A stretch of 64,000 nucleotides of DNA, taken from positions 42,575 to 106,574 of the forward strand of contig JASANE010028042.1 in assembly GCA_030248225.1 (NCBI GenBank), read 5' to 3'. Positions 47,080 to 58,836 of this stretch are shown piece by piece (the stretch's first letter is position 1; every line of letters begins with the position of its first letter). The DNA is from Trileptium ribeirensis (lineage: Eukaryota > Nematoda > Enoplea > Enoplida > Thoracostomopsidae). Under the pieces are notes generated by a model, which saw nothing but the letters and a program-made list of their open reading frames with translations, had not been told where the DNA came from and did no database searches. A program made the translations under genes and the position numbers.

Positions 47080-47503
47080 TGTGCATTGCCAGCTAGAAGC
47101 CATTCACCATTCGCTGAAAATTTTACTAGAGGGCATGAACCGACGTTCCCCCGGGTTCGGAGGTGGCGGCGTCATATTTTGCCGGTGGGCGTGAACTGGA
47201 GACGAAACCGGGGTCAAAATCTGAAGATTTACAAGTCTTAATATTTTTCAGCGAAACACGCTAAAATTGTTAATCAAAATCACAGAAAGGTAGCAAAAAC
47301 ACCTCTATCAAGATTAAAACCAACTTTTACACCAATTTTTGCTGAAATCATTAAATTTTTAACTTCAGAAAAGAATTTTTTAACTGTTTTTTATGTTAGC
47401 ACTGGGTGTTTTTATCAGGAAAAGCCGAATAGTTTGCCATGGTTCGCAACTGTGGACACCCTTTTTTGCCGGGGGCCCACACACTCCCACTGTGGAGAAG
47501 CCA
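47080..47503 (+). mobile_element. CTGG-family TIR element, degraded
   Basis: The right end CACTGTGGAGAAGCCAG and the left-side phrase CATTCGCTGAAAATTTTAC...GGGCATGAACC match the family at 16984-17368 and 28268-28628. The left terminus is diverged, so the start is approximate. Confidence 0.55.
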
Positions 47504-48145
47504 GAAATGGGTGCCTTATTATAAACTGTTCACTAGAGGTCAAGAAATGTTTGCTGGGAAATTAAAAGAGCTACGCAAAAGTACCTGAGCTAACACGACA
47601 GAATACACTATTTTGATTTCGATGTTATACACATAACATCAGGAATTGTGTTTTAGCTATGGTTTTGTTTATTATCTAATTTTGACTGGAAATGGAAAAG
47701 TTTTATTACAAAATTCACCAATCATTTATCAATGACACGAAACTGATTTTTGCAGAAATTAGTGCGGAACCGCAATTACGGTTACTCCATGATAGTAATC
47801 TGCATTGTGTGTGGGGGTTTTAACACGACACAGCAAAGCTTAGGAAAGAGTTCGTCACCATGAGTTAGTTGTATGTGGGCTAGAGATGGGCGGGGATATG
47901 GTTTACCATACCAGGATATCTGGGCAAAATTTTGGCAAATAGAGGATCTACGGATTATCCAGATATGCATTACCATCATAAAATTTCTAACTTTTATTTG
48001 AACTTCAAAGACTGTACAACGAGACTTCGTCGTTCACCATGATAGCTCTATTTTATGACACATTATATATTTGAGGTGTAAACTAAAATGTTCATTTGAT
48101 TTACGCACTTTTCCAGCAACAGTTGGTTACACCAGCGCATTAGGG

Positions 48146-48525
48146 AAGAGTATGACACTTCCCTGCACTCACATGTAAACCCGTGTTTAATGACGCGGGC
48201 GTTTTCGGCCTGACCCCCCAGAGCTTTTTTGGGAGGGAGGGGACGAGATGCACTGACCCCCCACCAGATTCTTTGGTAGATCGGACCGCCCTCCCCCCAG
48301 TTTTTTTGTTGCAGCTGCTGGCTCAACACACCCACCCAGAAACTGGGGGTCCGAGCTACCACCCTCACAAAAACTGGGGGATCCGAGCTAACTCCCCAGA
48401 ATCTGGATAGAGTCAGTGCATCTCGACCCCCTCCCAAAAAACTGGGGGGGGGGGGGGTCAGGCCGAAAACGCCCGCGTCATCAAACACGGGATTACACGT
48501 GAGTGCAGAAAAGTGTCATACTCTT
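48146..48525. mobile_element. 380-bp near-palindromic hairpin element
   Basis: The outer arms (48146-48256 and about 48410-48525) are inverted copies: AAGAGTATGACACTT, GCACTCAC(A/G)TGTAA, CCCGTGTTT(A/G)ATGACGCGGG, CGTTTTCGGCCTGACCCCCC and CGAGATGCACTGAC pair end to end. Homology continues more weakly toward the centre through CCAGATTCT. A run of 14 G lies in the right arm. This is either a miniature foldback transposon or a recently inserted hairpin. No clear target duplication is seen. Confidence 0.85.
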
Positions 48526-49655
48526 AACAAAGCTAACTCTACACTTTTGGTTACATTAAGTTAGCTACTAAGCCTATTATACTGAATAGTGTTTAATTTA
48601 TAGCTTATAATTTTTATTTTTAGGCACTATTTCGCTTTATATAACCTCATTCATTAAAAAGTAGAAATATTGAAGTACTTTGGGTGTCATTGGCATCCCG
48701 TTAGCTTGCCAGAGGGGGGGGCTGAATCCAACTAGTGGTCAGCAGTGCAGTTCTTAGAATAAATGCAGCTTAAATACAGGTAAATTTCACGTCTTGAGCT
48801 AAATATCTATATACGTTGGGCCGAAATTTATAGATTTGTGGCATCTGAATTTGGTTATTTGAATTTTGAAACTTACAGAAATATATCTAGCTCCATACGC
48901 TACCATATTAAAATACATCTATTCCCTGAATTTTAAGTATAATGTGGTTAAACTTTCGCTGAAAATATAGCATTTTCCTTAAAATTACACAAGATTTTTC
49001 TTAGTTAATCCATTTGTTTTCACTACAATCCGTATTACTAAAAGTCAAATCCGAAAATATAGAATACAAAAATCCACTGAAAAATATTACAAGACAGAGA
49101 CTTGCGAACGTCAAATATCTTAAATTCGAAAAAGTGTTAAATTTTATTCTCTCTTGTTATAATTTGACTCTGGCTATTGTGCCCAAAAATAAAACGGCGG
49201 GTTAGTAATGAATCCAGATCTGTACGCACAAAGATTTTAGTTGTGTAATGTATCTTAGGTTGGTGTACAGTAAACTTGTCTCTCCATTCGCAAAAATTTT
49301 GCGGGGGGGGGGCTCTATGGTAGTATTTTGGTTTCTCAGGCAAACCGGGACCGTCAAACAACGGACTGTCGTTCGATTCCTTAGCCGAAAACAAACTCAT
49401 ATACCAAAATCGAATCCTAAAGCAGTATTATGTGGCACGAACTCCAAAAACCTCTCCCAAAGCTCACGAGAAAACATGGATGTAACAAGCGTCTTCTGAA
49501 CTAAAGGATCGTGGCTTCTCTCCTAGAAGCCACTAGTAAAATTTTGCAACCGCGGATGGGATGCAATGGCAGTATATCATTGGTCATCATTAATATGGGT
49601 ATGCGATAATAATTATATGACTTTGCATAGTTTAATGTTAATTTTATTTTTCCAG

Positions 49656-49768
49656 AAATACTCCAACGGATGGGTTATTCCAAGCTCCAAGTATTGGATT
49701 CTCTAGACAATAACAAATTTGACGATATTTATGCAACATTTCATCTTCTTGGAGAGAAACATTCAGAG
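49656..49768 (+). CDS. PAR-1/MARK exon 7 (UBA domain)
   Basis: This 113-bp exon reads EILQRMGYSKLQVLDSLDNN, then KFDDIYATFHLLGEKHSE. MGY/F, the DSL turn and (A/E)TYLLLG-type end are the three-helix UBA domain found directly behind MARK kinase domains, where it stabilises the catalytic domain. The sequence is more diverged than the kinase exons. The acceptor is TTTTTCCAG, and the donor is GTATTA in phase 0. Confidence 0.92.
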
Positions 49769-49837
49769 GTATTATATTTTTTCGCCTAATGTAATTTTAC
49801 TTTCATGCTTATGTCTGCCTGGTTTTGGTATTACGGA

Positions 49838-50690
49838 GTAAGGTTATCGCGGGAAAAAATAAATCATGCGGATTTCCTTTTGTCTGTCGGCGTAAATCTT
49901 AAATAGTCTTCAGATAGATGTATTTCCATTATTGTCCTTTGTTCGATAGCAAAAGTGGTGACGACGTGCCCTTTAGTTGACCGCTAAAACTCCGAACCCA
50001 TCTTTTGGATGAAAATGGCCAAAAATTCTTTCTTAGGACTCCGCCAAATGTGGTCATACGGGTACTAGTGTTTCGCAGCCCTTATCTAGCGATATAGGCT
50101 GTCCGGAATATACTTCTCGAGATCTACCACTTCGCTAGACGGTGGACCCGAATATGGCTCGTTCGTCACACAGTTCTGTGGTCATCTATAATTCAACATG
50201 ACTGTACTTTTCATGATTTTATGCCGACTTTCGGCGAACCCGATTTGCCGAAAGAATTTATACCTTCGTCACGTGTGCGTTAAGTATTGAATTATGGGCC
50301 TTTGGATAATTTATTATAGTTTTGTGACTTCCGGAATGAAATGGTAGTGCTTTTTAACTCCTGTCACGCCAGCATTATAAGGCTTCAGGGTATAGAGGTT
50401 GCTTAGGATGGTATATCATATGTGTCTATAGGGGGGTTACCCACCTAAGGGTGGGTCCACCAAGCTATCTTACCCCCGCCGCCGGCAAAAACTGTTAGGG
50501 CGGAAAGCGATTTAGGACTTCCGGCCGCCTACATTCTACCCCCTCCTAAGCCCACGTACCTTCGACAGCTATGGTGGTATATGCGCCTGACACAATGCCT
50601 CTTGTAGGTCATTAAACTCAATGACGACCATAGATGGAGCACTATCGCCCCGTTGACCGCCGCTTGCGAGATACGTGTAATTTTTGATTA
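49838..50690 (+). repeat. Segment of the GAGCGAAGCG dispersed repeat family
   Basis: The phrases TTTTGTCTGTC, TGTTCGATA, GTG(A/G)CGACG, ATGGCCAAAAAT, TATC(T/G)(C/A)GCGA and, at the right end, CCGCTTGCGAGATAC follow the same order as in 20060-20420 and at 2590-2613. It is diverged, and the 3' end lacks the CTAG. Confidence 0.55.
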
Positions 50691-50745
50691 TCAGTGTTCT
50701 GTAACAGTACTAAACCCATGCGCTCTTAGTTTTAATATTCAAGCT

Positions 50746-51045
50746 TTAAGTATTGTCAATAAATTTCAGCGATATTTTTCTAACAACTGGCGGCTCCACT
50801 TTTACTGGGCATAGTTCACCGCAAGCATGACAGCGTGAGGAACTTGATTGTTCAACTGTAACGGACTGTTGCTTTACCGTTTGTGTCTCGCACTCGTAGT
50901 TTATGTGCTTTCCCAATGAGGCTTGGGATGGAATTAACTGTATTCGCCAGAAATAATAATTATGTCGTTGCGCTGTTTGCTCGCTCAGACGGTGATAGTC
51001 ATTTGTCGCGCGTGCTGTAGTATCGTCAACATTTTGTACATGCAT
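50746..51045 (-). CDS. 99-codon ORF of unknown function, doubtful
   Basis: It runs from ATG to stop on the minus strand, inside intron 7. The product has a hydrophilic composition, an ASLGKHINYECETQ segment and a CHACGELC cysteine cluster that could bind zinc. I do not recognise it. No splice signals, promoter or repeat relation are evident. It may be a fragment of another gene or chance. Listed because its composition looks more protein-like than the other intronic frames. Confidence 0.2.
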   Translation of the reverse strand: MHVQNVDDTTARATNDYHRLSEQTAQRHNYYFWRIQLIPSQASLGKHINYECETQTVKQQSVTVEQSSSSRCHACGELCPVKVEPPVVRKISLKFIDNT

Positions 51046-51454
51046 AATTTATTGTGTGGTTAGGTAGGTGTCAGAATATCGATTACTATAATGATAGTGC
51101 CCAAAAATGTGACCTAAAATTTTCTGTAAAACGGCACTATTATCGTGGTTACCTGCAACCGGAAAATCTGGAATCGCTTGAGAACTGGGGCAGATGACAA
51201 CATTCCGACGAAAAAATTAGAAACATTTTAAACAGAACTATATCGTTTTCGCACCAACATTGAGTGTTCGCTTATTGTCGCTCAAGTCTGGCAGCGTTAC
51301 GCCCTTATTTGTGTTCTTCCTTCCATATCTGTTGGCCGTTCCGCCAAGTGTCTGATCGTATGGCTGAGCTCAGCTTCAAAAGCACCTGGCAACGGTCTAG
51401 TTTCATGGATATGATTTTAGTATTTCAGAATATTTTTATTATGACAAAAACTGT

Positions 51455-52210
51455 TGTTGACACCAGCGAGCAAAGCGAACGGATTTTCTGCTCATGGCGC
51501 TACTTCGAAAACCTTTCAGATTAGTTTGCCTGTCAGTGTCACTCATTACCATACGTGCATGGATGCTAGGTTCCAGGTGGTTAGCCTGTGCCTTGGGATT
51601 GGTTGGGCCTGGGTCTTGCCCGGGGATGGCTGGATCAGCCAGTCTATATGAGGGGAGGGGGTGCTTGTGCAGCCGGGAGGAAAAATTTTCAGAATCGTTC
51701 GAGACTGAAAATTTTACCTGTTTGGCAATTTTAGGAAATTTTCTCTCAATTTTTGCTAAAATTTTGTTTGAACGCGAACAGCTTCGACTGCATTTCCGGG
51801 TCAAAATGGCAGAAAATTTTTTTGAGATTTTTTGCAAATTTGACCATACGGATGTCAGTGTTTTGTGGTACCACAGCCTGGGCCGTTATGGGCTCGAATA
51901 CGGTGCTTTGCCAGAAATATCGACTTTCCCATAATTCCGCATATATTACTGCATAAGTTTACTTTTATTACAACACGTTTCTGTTAGGTTATCAGACGCG
52001 CTGAATATATGGCTTTGTTATATAGAGTCCAACATGACTATATTATATTTTTTCATGGTGTTTCATGACTTGCGGTCGACGAGCCCGATTACCTAAATGT
52101 TTGTTTTTATTTGTCCGGTTTTGCATTAGGTACAGGACAGAGAGAATGGTGTATATATACATGTTTCCTGAATAGGATGGTTTGGTTATCTATGGTCCAA
52201 CACGAACTTT
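51455..52210 (+). repeat. Segment of the GAGCGAAGCG dispersed repeat family, interrupted
   Basis: It starts with GCGAGCAAAGCGAACGG, a diverged left end. Later phrases (CCACAGCCTGGGCC..., GGGCTCGAATACGG, GAGTCCAACATGA, TCATGACTTGCGGTCGACGA) parallel 20390-20420 and 22350-22450. A C/G-rich insertion with GAAAATTTT repeats interrupts it at about 51520-51830. Confidence 0.5.
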
Positions 52211-53870
52211 TCATACCTTATCAAAAACCGAAACTTTATATTTTTCAATAATATTATGACAGTCATTATGACATTGTAGGGATTCCCTCCTATTAAAAAC
52301 CAGGAATTTGATGTTAAAACAATGGGAAATTGTTTTCAAAAATGCACAACCTGCATTATGTGTGGTAGTATCGTTTTTGCTTGCTATTGGCCCGTGGGGG
52401 TGTCAAGTACCAAGAAAGTTTTTCGCGCTGTGCTTCTATCCAACATCCAAAGATGCCAAATGGTAATGGTTCATTGACCTGTACCTACAATGATTGTGTT
52501 TTTGTGAGTGGAAAATAACGCTGTCAGGCAATCTATGGGTTCGTTGGTAATAGTGCAACTGTTCAACTGTCAAAGATTCAAAGAGTGCTGCTACCTTTTG
52601 AAGATCAGGAAATTTGTTGCAAGTTTTTTATTACAGGTTTTTGTGGACCAAGTTTCGAAAAGCACAGCAATTAGTTATGCTAACCTGTCCACTGTATCTA
52701 AATAACACTTGGCGGCTTTAAGCTGTGGTTCCTTAGCTCACCCTTAGGTTCGTTGCGTGGAAAACCGTGCATACAGGTTAACTTGGGTCATTTAATAGCA
52801 TTAAATGCATCGTGTTTCCATACCGTTTGTCGTTGCTTTTTTTAGAAATTATTAACTTCAGCTCTCACAGTATATGGGAGATGTAAAATTTACCTGTGGT
52901 GTGACTATGGGAGCTCGAATATCCAGGTAGGCCCATCGCCACTCCTGTGTGGCGAGGCCAGCTGCTAAGTGCAGACTATTTTTCTTTGTCTGGTTGGTGC
53001 ATAACTAATTACTGGATTGTAGTGGTTTGGGGGTGTATTTATGGAGCTCCTGTGCTTCGTTCCACAAAATCTACGTCCATTCACGCTGATTTTAGTTATG
53101 TGGGCCTCGTTGACATTCGGATTTAATGGATTTGCAGCGGTGCCCATGTATATGATGGATGACGTGAGCTATGAGCCATTGTAAAAAATCACTAACACTT
53201 GAATTTTGGGAATTAGAGAAAAACTGAGTTTTATGTTTGTTTGAATTTGATGAGCAATAGGTGTAAGTTGTCATTTATCCGGTTAAACTCGATGCTGATT
53301 AGGGATTGCCTAAATTGGTGTTTTGCTCTCGAGAAATTCCAGTTTTATCTATATTGATTTTGAAGTTATAAAATCGTCTAATTTTTTGTTTTTTCTTTTA
53401 TTTGTACGAAAATCATAATGATCTGGGGTTTCTGGATATACTAAAGCTCTTAAATTTACAGTTCGTTCGTCAACAAAACTGAGTTTAAGAACACTAGAAC
53501 AGTAAAATTGTGCCCGTTAATTTCTGCGTTTTCCCTCGTTTTTAAAGTTTTTTTAATGAAGTTGTTCGATATGAAGGGTTCAGTGGTTTTGAAAATTGTA
53601 ATGAAATGTGCTTAATGACTGTCGTAGTCGTACTATGCGACTTTTCTGGATGCCCATGATGTTCAGTTTTGTATCCGATTATAGTAATTTTATTAAAGTG
53701 CATATTTCATCCCATTGTCATTGCTGTGTCAGAGCTTTGACTATCATGAATGTTAGCATTTTAAATTACATACTTTACGTTTTCAACAAAATAAGCGCAC
53801 ACTCTTTGTTTTATTCACTATTGTAGTTGCTAGCTGCTTTGTAACTGGAATTGAATATTTCTAATTTTAG

Positions 53871-54150
53871 TTTGATATCAGCGATCAGTCGTCGCTAGTA
53901 GCCCAAGCTAGCTGTGTATCTTTGCGACCCGATGGTCTGATGATGGGCAGTAGTCATGTCGGACACCACGGAACTGGACAGGTACAGCAGTCGCAACAAA
54001 CAACACCTCAGCATCAAATTGCACCATCTGGGCATAACCTACCACACGAACAACCACCACATTCTGCCTCGCCGTATAAGGTACCGCGAAGTGCATCATC
54101 AACTGCAGGCCCGGGTGGCCAGCAGAATCAGAAAAGAAGACTGTCGTCAA
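53871..54150 (+). CDS. PAR-1/MARK exon 8 (Gln/His/Ser-rich spacer)
   Basis: The 280-bp exon opens in phase 0 with FDISDQSSLVAQASCVSLRP and encodes a low-complexity stretch rich in Gln, His, Pro and Ser (GTGQVQQSQQTTPQHQ, PHEQPPHSASPYKVPRSASS), ending KRRLSSS and one base. This is the variable spacer between UBA and KA1, where MARKs are regulated by phosphorylation and 14-3-3 binding. RSAS and RRLSSS are candidate basophilic-kinase sites. The donor (A/GTAATC at 54151) is chosen because the next exon starts in the matching phase. Reading through would stop after 38 further codons. Acceptor CTAATTTTAG. Confidence 0.82.
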
Positions 54151-55477
54151 GTAATCCGCGTTATTTTTACTTCTTATTTCATTTTACCTCGAAAGTAAGC
54201 GCAATGCTCGCCGGAAGTATGGACCGTCAACCAAACCAATATCGAACAAATTTACCTATCCGTTAGCAAGTCTCAGACTAAATTTGAACGGTTTCCGAAT
54301 AACATTAAATGTTGAGATCATCTCAAATTTTGAGATTTTTCGAACGAAATTGAATTGCTCGTTTAGAGAGTTGTTTTGACAATGATCGTTTCCAAAACTA
54401 AAGAGAGGATTGCGCTTTGATCGCCATGAAACAATGTGCTTATGTGAACTGGATGTAATACCATTTGTTATTTTTATATAGTTATGATTTTTCAAGAGCT
54501 AATTTAGAGGAGCATAGAGTAGTTTTTTTAGGTTTTTTTACAATAACAATTAATATTTGGTTGCATAACGTTTTGGACGTTGATTTTGAATGTCGTTCTT
54601 TGGTGTATTATTTTATTGACTTATTTACCTAAAGGGACCTTAATTATTAATTAATTAAGCTAGACTCATAATCGGCTTCGCTGGTTTACATAATGATTTG
54701 GAGATCGATCTCAAATGTGTTTAGACGTGTTACTTCGATCTGCTTTTTATTTGTCGACAGCTAATTAAACCGAGAGCGCATCATTTGTCTTACTGCTGAG
54801 TTATAGACGTAATGGTCTGCACAGTTGTATGTAGCATAATAATGTGGCGCTGGTTTTATATTCATAACAGATTATTCTTTTAATTGAGTCTTTTCTATGT
54901 TGTTAAGTGCCACATAATTGTTGGAGCGACTCTGTGCAGCTAGATGGTTAATATGACCACTGAAGTGGATTTATGTACTCCATTTTATTCTATCTTAAGA
55001 TTTGCTAGAAGCTAATGCACAGAATTAAATCGAATTGGAAAGCAACCGAGTAGGTTTATATCTGTTTTCTGAAAGGCAATTATTATAGTCGAATTTATTA
55101 CACCAGTAAAAATGCTAAGTTTGTTCGAGACGGCGCAATTTTAATTACATTTAATGACATAAAATCTCATGGGCGGAATTAATTTCACCCTCTTTGACTC
55201 AACCACCCGTATTTTTGATTAGATCGAAATTCGTTGAGGAAAATCGAATCAATTCCACTCGAATATATTCGAAGTGTATATATTTCTATGTGAGTCTAAT
55301 TCGTGGTAGAATTTATTCGATACTGATTATAGCATTATAGCACTAGGTTTTACCATCTTGCGGTGCACATCTTACACTTAGCAGTTAGTAATATTTGTTC
55401 GGTATCTATGCCAAATTAAGCGGTTTGTATTGCATTCACTAACTGAAACTTTCAAATATGTTAAGTTTATGTTTTAG
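54151..55477 (+). other. Intron 8, 1.3 kb
   Basis: AT-rich sequence between donor GTAATC and acceptor GTTTTAG. I see no repeat or gene. Confidence 0.7.
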
Positions 55478-55555
55478 CGTCAGGCGCTACAGGAACGACT
55501 AGTTCGAGATACACCCATCGATCTGGTACCGGTGCTGTTACTACAACTCAAAACG
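55478..55555 (+). CDS. PAR-1/MARK exon 9 (Ser/Thr-rich spacer)
   Basis: This 78-bp exon completes a Thr codon and reads SGATGTTSSRYTHRSGTGAV, then TTTQN and one base. It is low-complexity, so similarity gives little support. The support is the GTTTTAG acceptor, GTAAGC donor, an open frame and matching phases on both sides. It could be alternatively spliced, because spacer exons in MARK genes often are. Confidence 0.75.
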
Positions 55556-55789
55556 GTAAGCTTTACGGTCTCCTTACTAATATAGTATAGTAATGTCGCA
55601 GCATTTCTTATTTATTTATAGTTTCTCGACTGCTTCAGTAGTTGCAATCGACCGTAGATAAAATGGAGCGATCATTGCTTTAGCTTCAAATAAAATACCG
55701 TCATTAACGTTTTGTGAGTCTGCGATAACTGGTGGTCTCATTTTAACACATGTCATGGGTTAATATTTTGTATTAATATTGAATTTGTA

Positions 55790-56034
55790 CAGTCACAGGC
55801 AAAAATAAGTGCACAAAAAACGAACGCGAAACGCGAACGAACGTAAACAAAAACGAACGTTACAACGTTTGTTTACATCCGAACGTAATCGTAAACAAAA
55901 TTCGTACTATTTTACAACAACTTATTTTGCGTTCATTTAGGAACGAATATAAACGCAAACGAACGTTGTAAACGTTCGTTTATAACCGAAGGTTGTTGCG
56001 CTCGTTTTTATGCACTTATTTCTATCCGTGACTG
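55790..56034. mobile_element. 245-bp Tc1/mariner-like miniature element
   Basis: The ends CAGTCACAGGCAAAAATAAG and, inverted, CAGTCACGGATAGAAATAAG, each followed by TGCA and a run of A, form an inverted repeat of about 35 bp. TA flanks both sides (55788-55789 and 56035-56036), the target duplication of Tc1/mariner elements. The interior is built from AACGAACG/CGTTCGTT blocks that extend the hairpin. There is no transposase. Confidence 0.88.
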
Positions 56035-58688
56035 TATATTGTGTGCGTTTGAATTTAATAAGATAATATGTCTCTTCATTGGTTTTCATTTCGTCCATTA
56101 ATTTTTCATGATTATTGTTACGTTTGGTTAGATCGAGTTTGAGTCGGCTAGTTACATCGAACTGTTGGTCATTTCTGTTGAGTTCTCCGGAATAGTCGAT
56201 GCTTAGTAGCGTTTTGGTAGCAACCGATAATGTGTATAGTTTCAGCGGCCATCAAAATGACGGTCAGGTTCAATTTCATTTGCGTTCGATTTTGTGTGCA
56301 CATATATTTTGACACAGATTGCTAGGTATTTAGTATAATTATCATAAATATACCGTTAGTCACGCTTACTGTTGTGTTATTATAGCTTTCAATGTTTCTG
56401 CAACTATGTATGTTAATTCCTGATATTCAAATTTTAGTTTTGCTTCGATTATGTTACTGCTATATTGCAAAACACTAAAGGACTTAATTTCAGTATTGTT
56501 CTGACTTGCGAATATGCTTCACGTTTTGCATTGGGTTTTATTTGCGTTTGAATAATGCTAACAAGTGTCGTAACGGTCTTTACATTGACATTTGAATTGA
56601 TGTCGATTAAAAAGCAACTACTTCTTTGTCTAAAGTTGTAAAATTTGCGACAGATCAACTGGCGTGATTTATTGTTCATCTCGACGCACAACAATTATCG
56701 TTCATTATATGCCTGGTCCATCATGCGAAGTCGCTGGAACTTATATAGCCATATAGACGTATAGATAGTCGCTGGGACTTATAGTGTTTAACCAATATAT
56801 AGATTGTTTCTTTGATCTTCGAGATTTCCGTAGATATTGTTATTAATGATCATATCAAGTACCTCCCAGGGTATCATGCCAAATGTTCCCCTCCTAGGGT
56901 CATCGCATAAAATTTTGCCCTTATGTTTAAGGCTACGCCTTAATCTATCACTAGAACTAAGCCTCAGCGTGATGCTTACAATTTTAACATCTAATTTTTT
57001 TACATGAGATAAGAGCTAACCTTTGTACTGTTTCGTGGCCGCCGTGTCTCCACATATAATTCAGCGGCCTTTCTCTGTGCTAATAGAATGTTTTTAAGCG
57101 CATGGTCACTAATGTATTGTCAGTTGTGTTGAATGATCACAATATGTTGCCTATGTCAGGGTATACGACGATTCATCCGCTTATTTCTGCAAAGTTAACA
57201 ACTTTGACGATCAAGTATTTTCTTGGTTGTTACATCATTACTATTGTATTATTGAGCGGTTAGATAAGCTTCGGTTGGTCAGCCGAAACTTTCAATTCAA
57301 CGGTTACAGCACAGCATTAGTGTGAAGTATCTGGTATTGCAATTGGTGATAAATTATTGTTATGATACATTTCAGCATGATTTATAATACTGTAGCATAG
57401 CACTATGAACGTTGTCTGGTGATGGATGCATTTTCTGTTTAACAGTTTTCACATGAATCACAGGAACGTTTTTCTTCCATTTATTTGAATATTATGTTTC
57501 TTATGAATGTTTTTCCATTACTAGATTTGCTGCACTTGCTACAATACTACATAGTTACTCACTGAGAAAGGGGAAACGGAGCGAGTGCTGTTAATATACA
57601 ATAATTGCAGTAATTATTGAGGATTATGGCAAGGTTCCAATTCAGCAATTTGAACTTCCACAAAAACAATGATACAGCGGTAATACACTGCTAGCGGCAA
57701 CACTACTGACATTTTAACTTCATTTCATTAGCTGTCCCAAGCTGGCTCGAAACTACCTGAGGCAACCTAACTGGGGGCCTTGGACGAACTGGAGGACCTC
57801 TCCCGTCCCCCTTCCCCCAGTGTGCTGGTTAATACAAACGGGAAGATAACATAAAGAGCTAATTCACAGTAAATGTGCAATAATAATGCAGATTATATAG
57901 TGAAATCTTGTCCACAGATTGCAATTTTAGTCTAGCGCCGCAGGGCAATAATATAGGGATTTTTGAGTCCCAAAAGGAAGAATTGACTTATTTTTTGCTT
58001 CGCGGAGAAAAAATTTGCTAATTTTGAGCCGCGCAGAGAAATACCACGAGGGGCTGAGCGGCGAGAGGGGGCGCAAGGGAAGTCCGAAATACCTGCCCCC
58101 ACTCCGTAGGAAAGCCGTAGGGACCTTTATTTCTTCATCCAATAATAAAAAAATGAGAATTGTTGAAATTTATGAATCCTAATATTTAAAAAATTATATT
58201 TTAAGAGTGATTTTTAATGTTTTAGATGCTTAGTACTTGCCTTATTTCAAGCCTGCGACGCATATACAATGACTTTTATCGTATTGAACGACCTTTAAGC
58301 ACATATATATTGAAAAAGTGGCAAAATTAGCTGTGGGGAATAAATTTGGAAAATTTTGGTATGGCACCAACCCCAAGTGAACAGTAAAACCTGTATGTTT
58401 ATCAGGTTTAAAAACTATCTTTGACTGCAACAAATTTTGAAAATTTACCTTTCGGAGGTATTTTTGAAACTTTGTATCTTAGCTCAAAGATGGCTGCTCT
58501 CGCAAAGACGCGTAATATTAATATGTTGCAGCTCTCGCTGAGATTATTCAGCATGGTCATTATCAGTTTTCTATATCGTTATTTCCGTCAACGTTTTGTA
58601 AAAATCATCTATATTTTGAAGAGTTATGCGAGCAACACACGTAGAAAACATTTTTGTCACAATATGTCACATTGTGCGCTATTTCAAT

Positions 58689-58836
58689 TACGGTGCTTGC
58701 CAAAATGACTGGCGCTCGCTCGAAGGACAGTTTGTTCTAAAAATGTAACTTATTATTGATTTTAATAGTTTCGTCTTATCAAGCGAGCTTTTCACTTGAC
58801 AGTCGCAGAAATGCGGCAGTCATTTTTGGCATGTAT
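58689..58836. mobile_element. Small TA-flanked hairpin element
   Basis: The left TTGCCAAAATGACTG and, inverted, right ATGCCAAAAATGACTG form an inverted repeat near TA dinucleotides. The same end motif, (G/T)CCA(A/G)(A/G)A(A/G)TGACTGTCGCATTTC, recurs at about 61872 and 62550, where no matching second end is clear. Confidence 0.6.

Larger units (their letters stand above)
46256..49655 (+). other. Intron 6, 3.4 kb
   Basis: It contains short hAT-like fragments (about 46810-46940 with GGAACCG-type repeats, and 47760-47790), a CTGG-family element (47080-47503) and a 380-bp hairpin (48146-48525). About 46530-46620 is GC-richer but has no frame I can assign. A G-run element fragment is at about 49290-49310. 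Otherwise there are no features. Confidence 0.75.
49769..53870 (+). other. Intron 7, 4.1 kb
   Basis: It holds two segments of the dispersed repeat family (49838-50690, 51455-52210) and one minus-strand ORF of unknown nature (50746-51045). Near 52935-52965 a GTGGCGAGGCCAG phrase is like a CTGG-family terminus. From 53000 to 53860 I see nothing recognisable. Confidence 0.7.

Noticed and set aside
49360..49385. TCGTTCGATTCC, like a tRNA T-loop
   Set aside because: No acceptor stem, anticodon arm or D-arm can be built around it.
54151..54266. Read-through of exon 8 as the gene's C-terminus
   Set aside because: A frame stays open for 38 codons and then stops, but a GTAATC donor at 54151 joins in phase to exon 9, and the KA1 domain would be missing.
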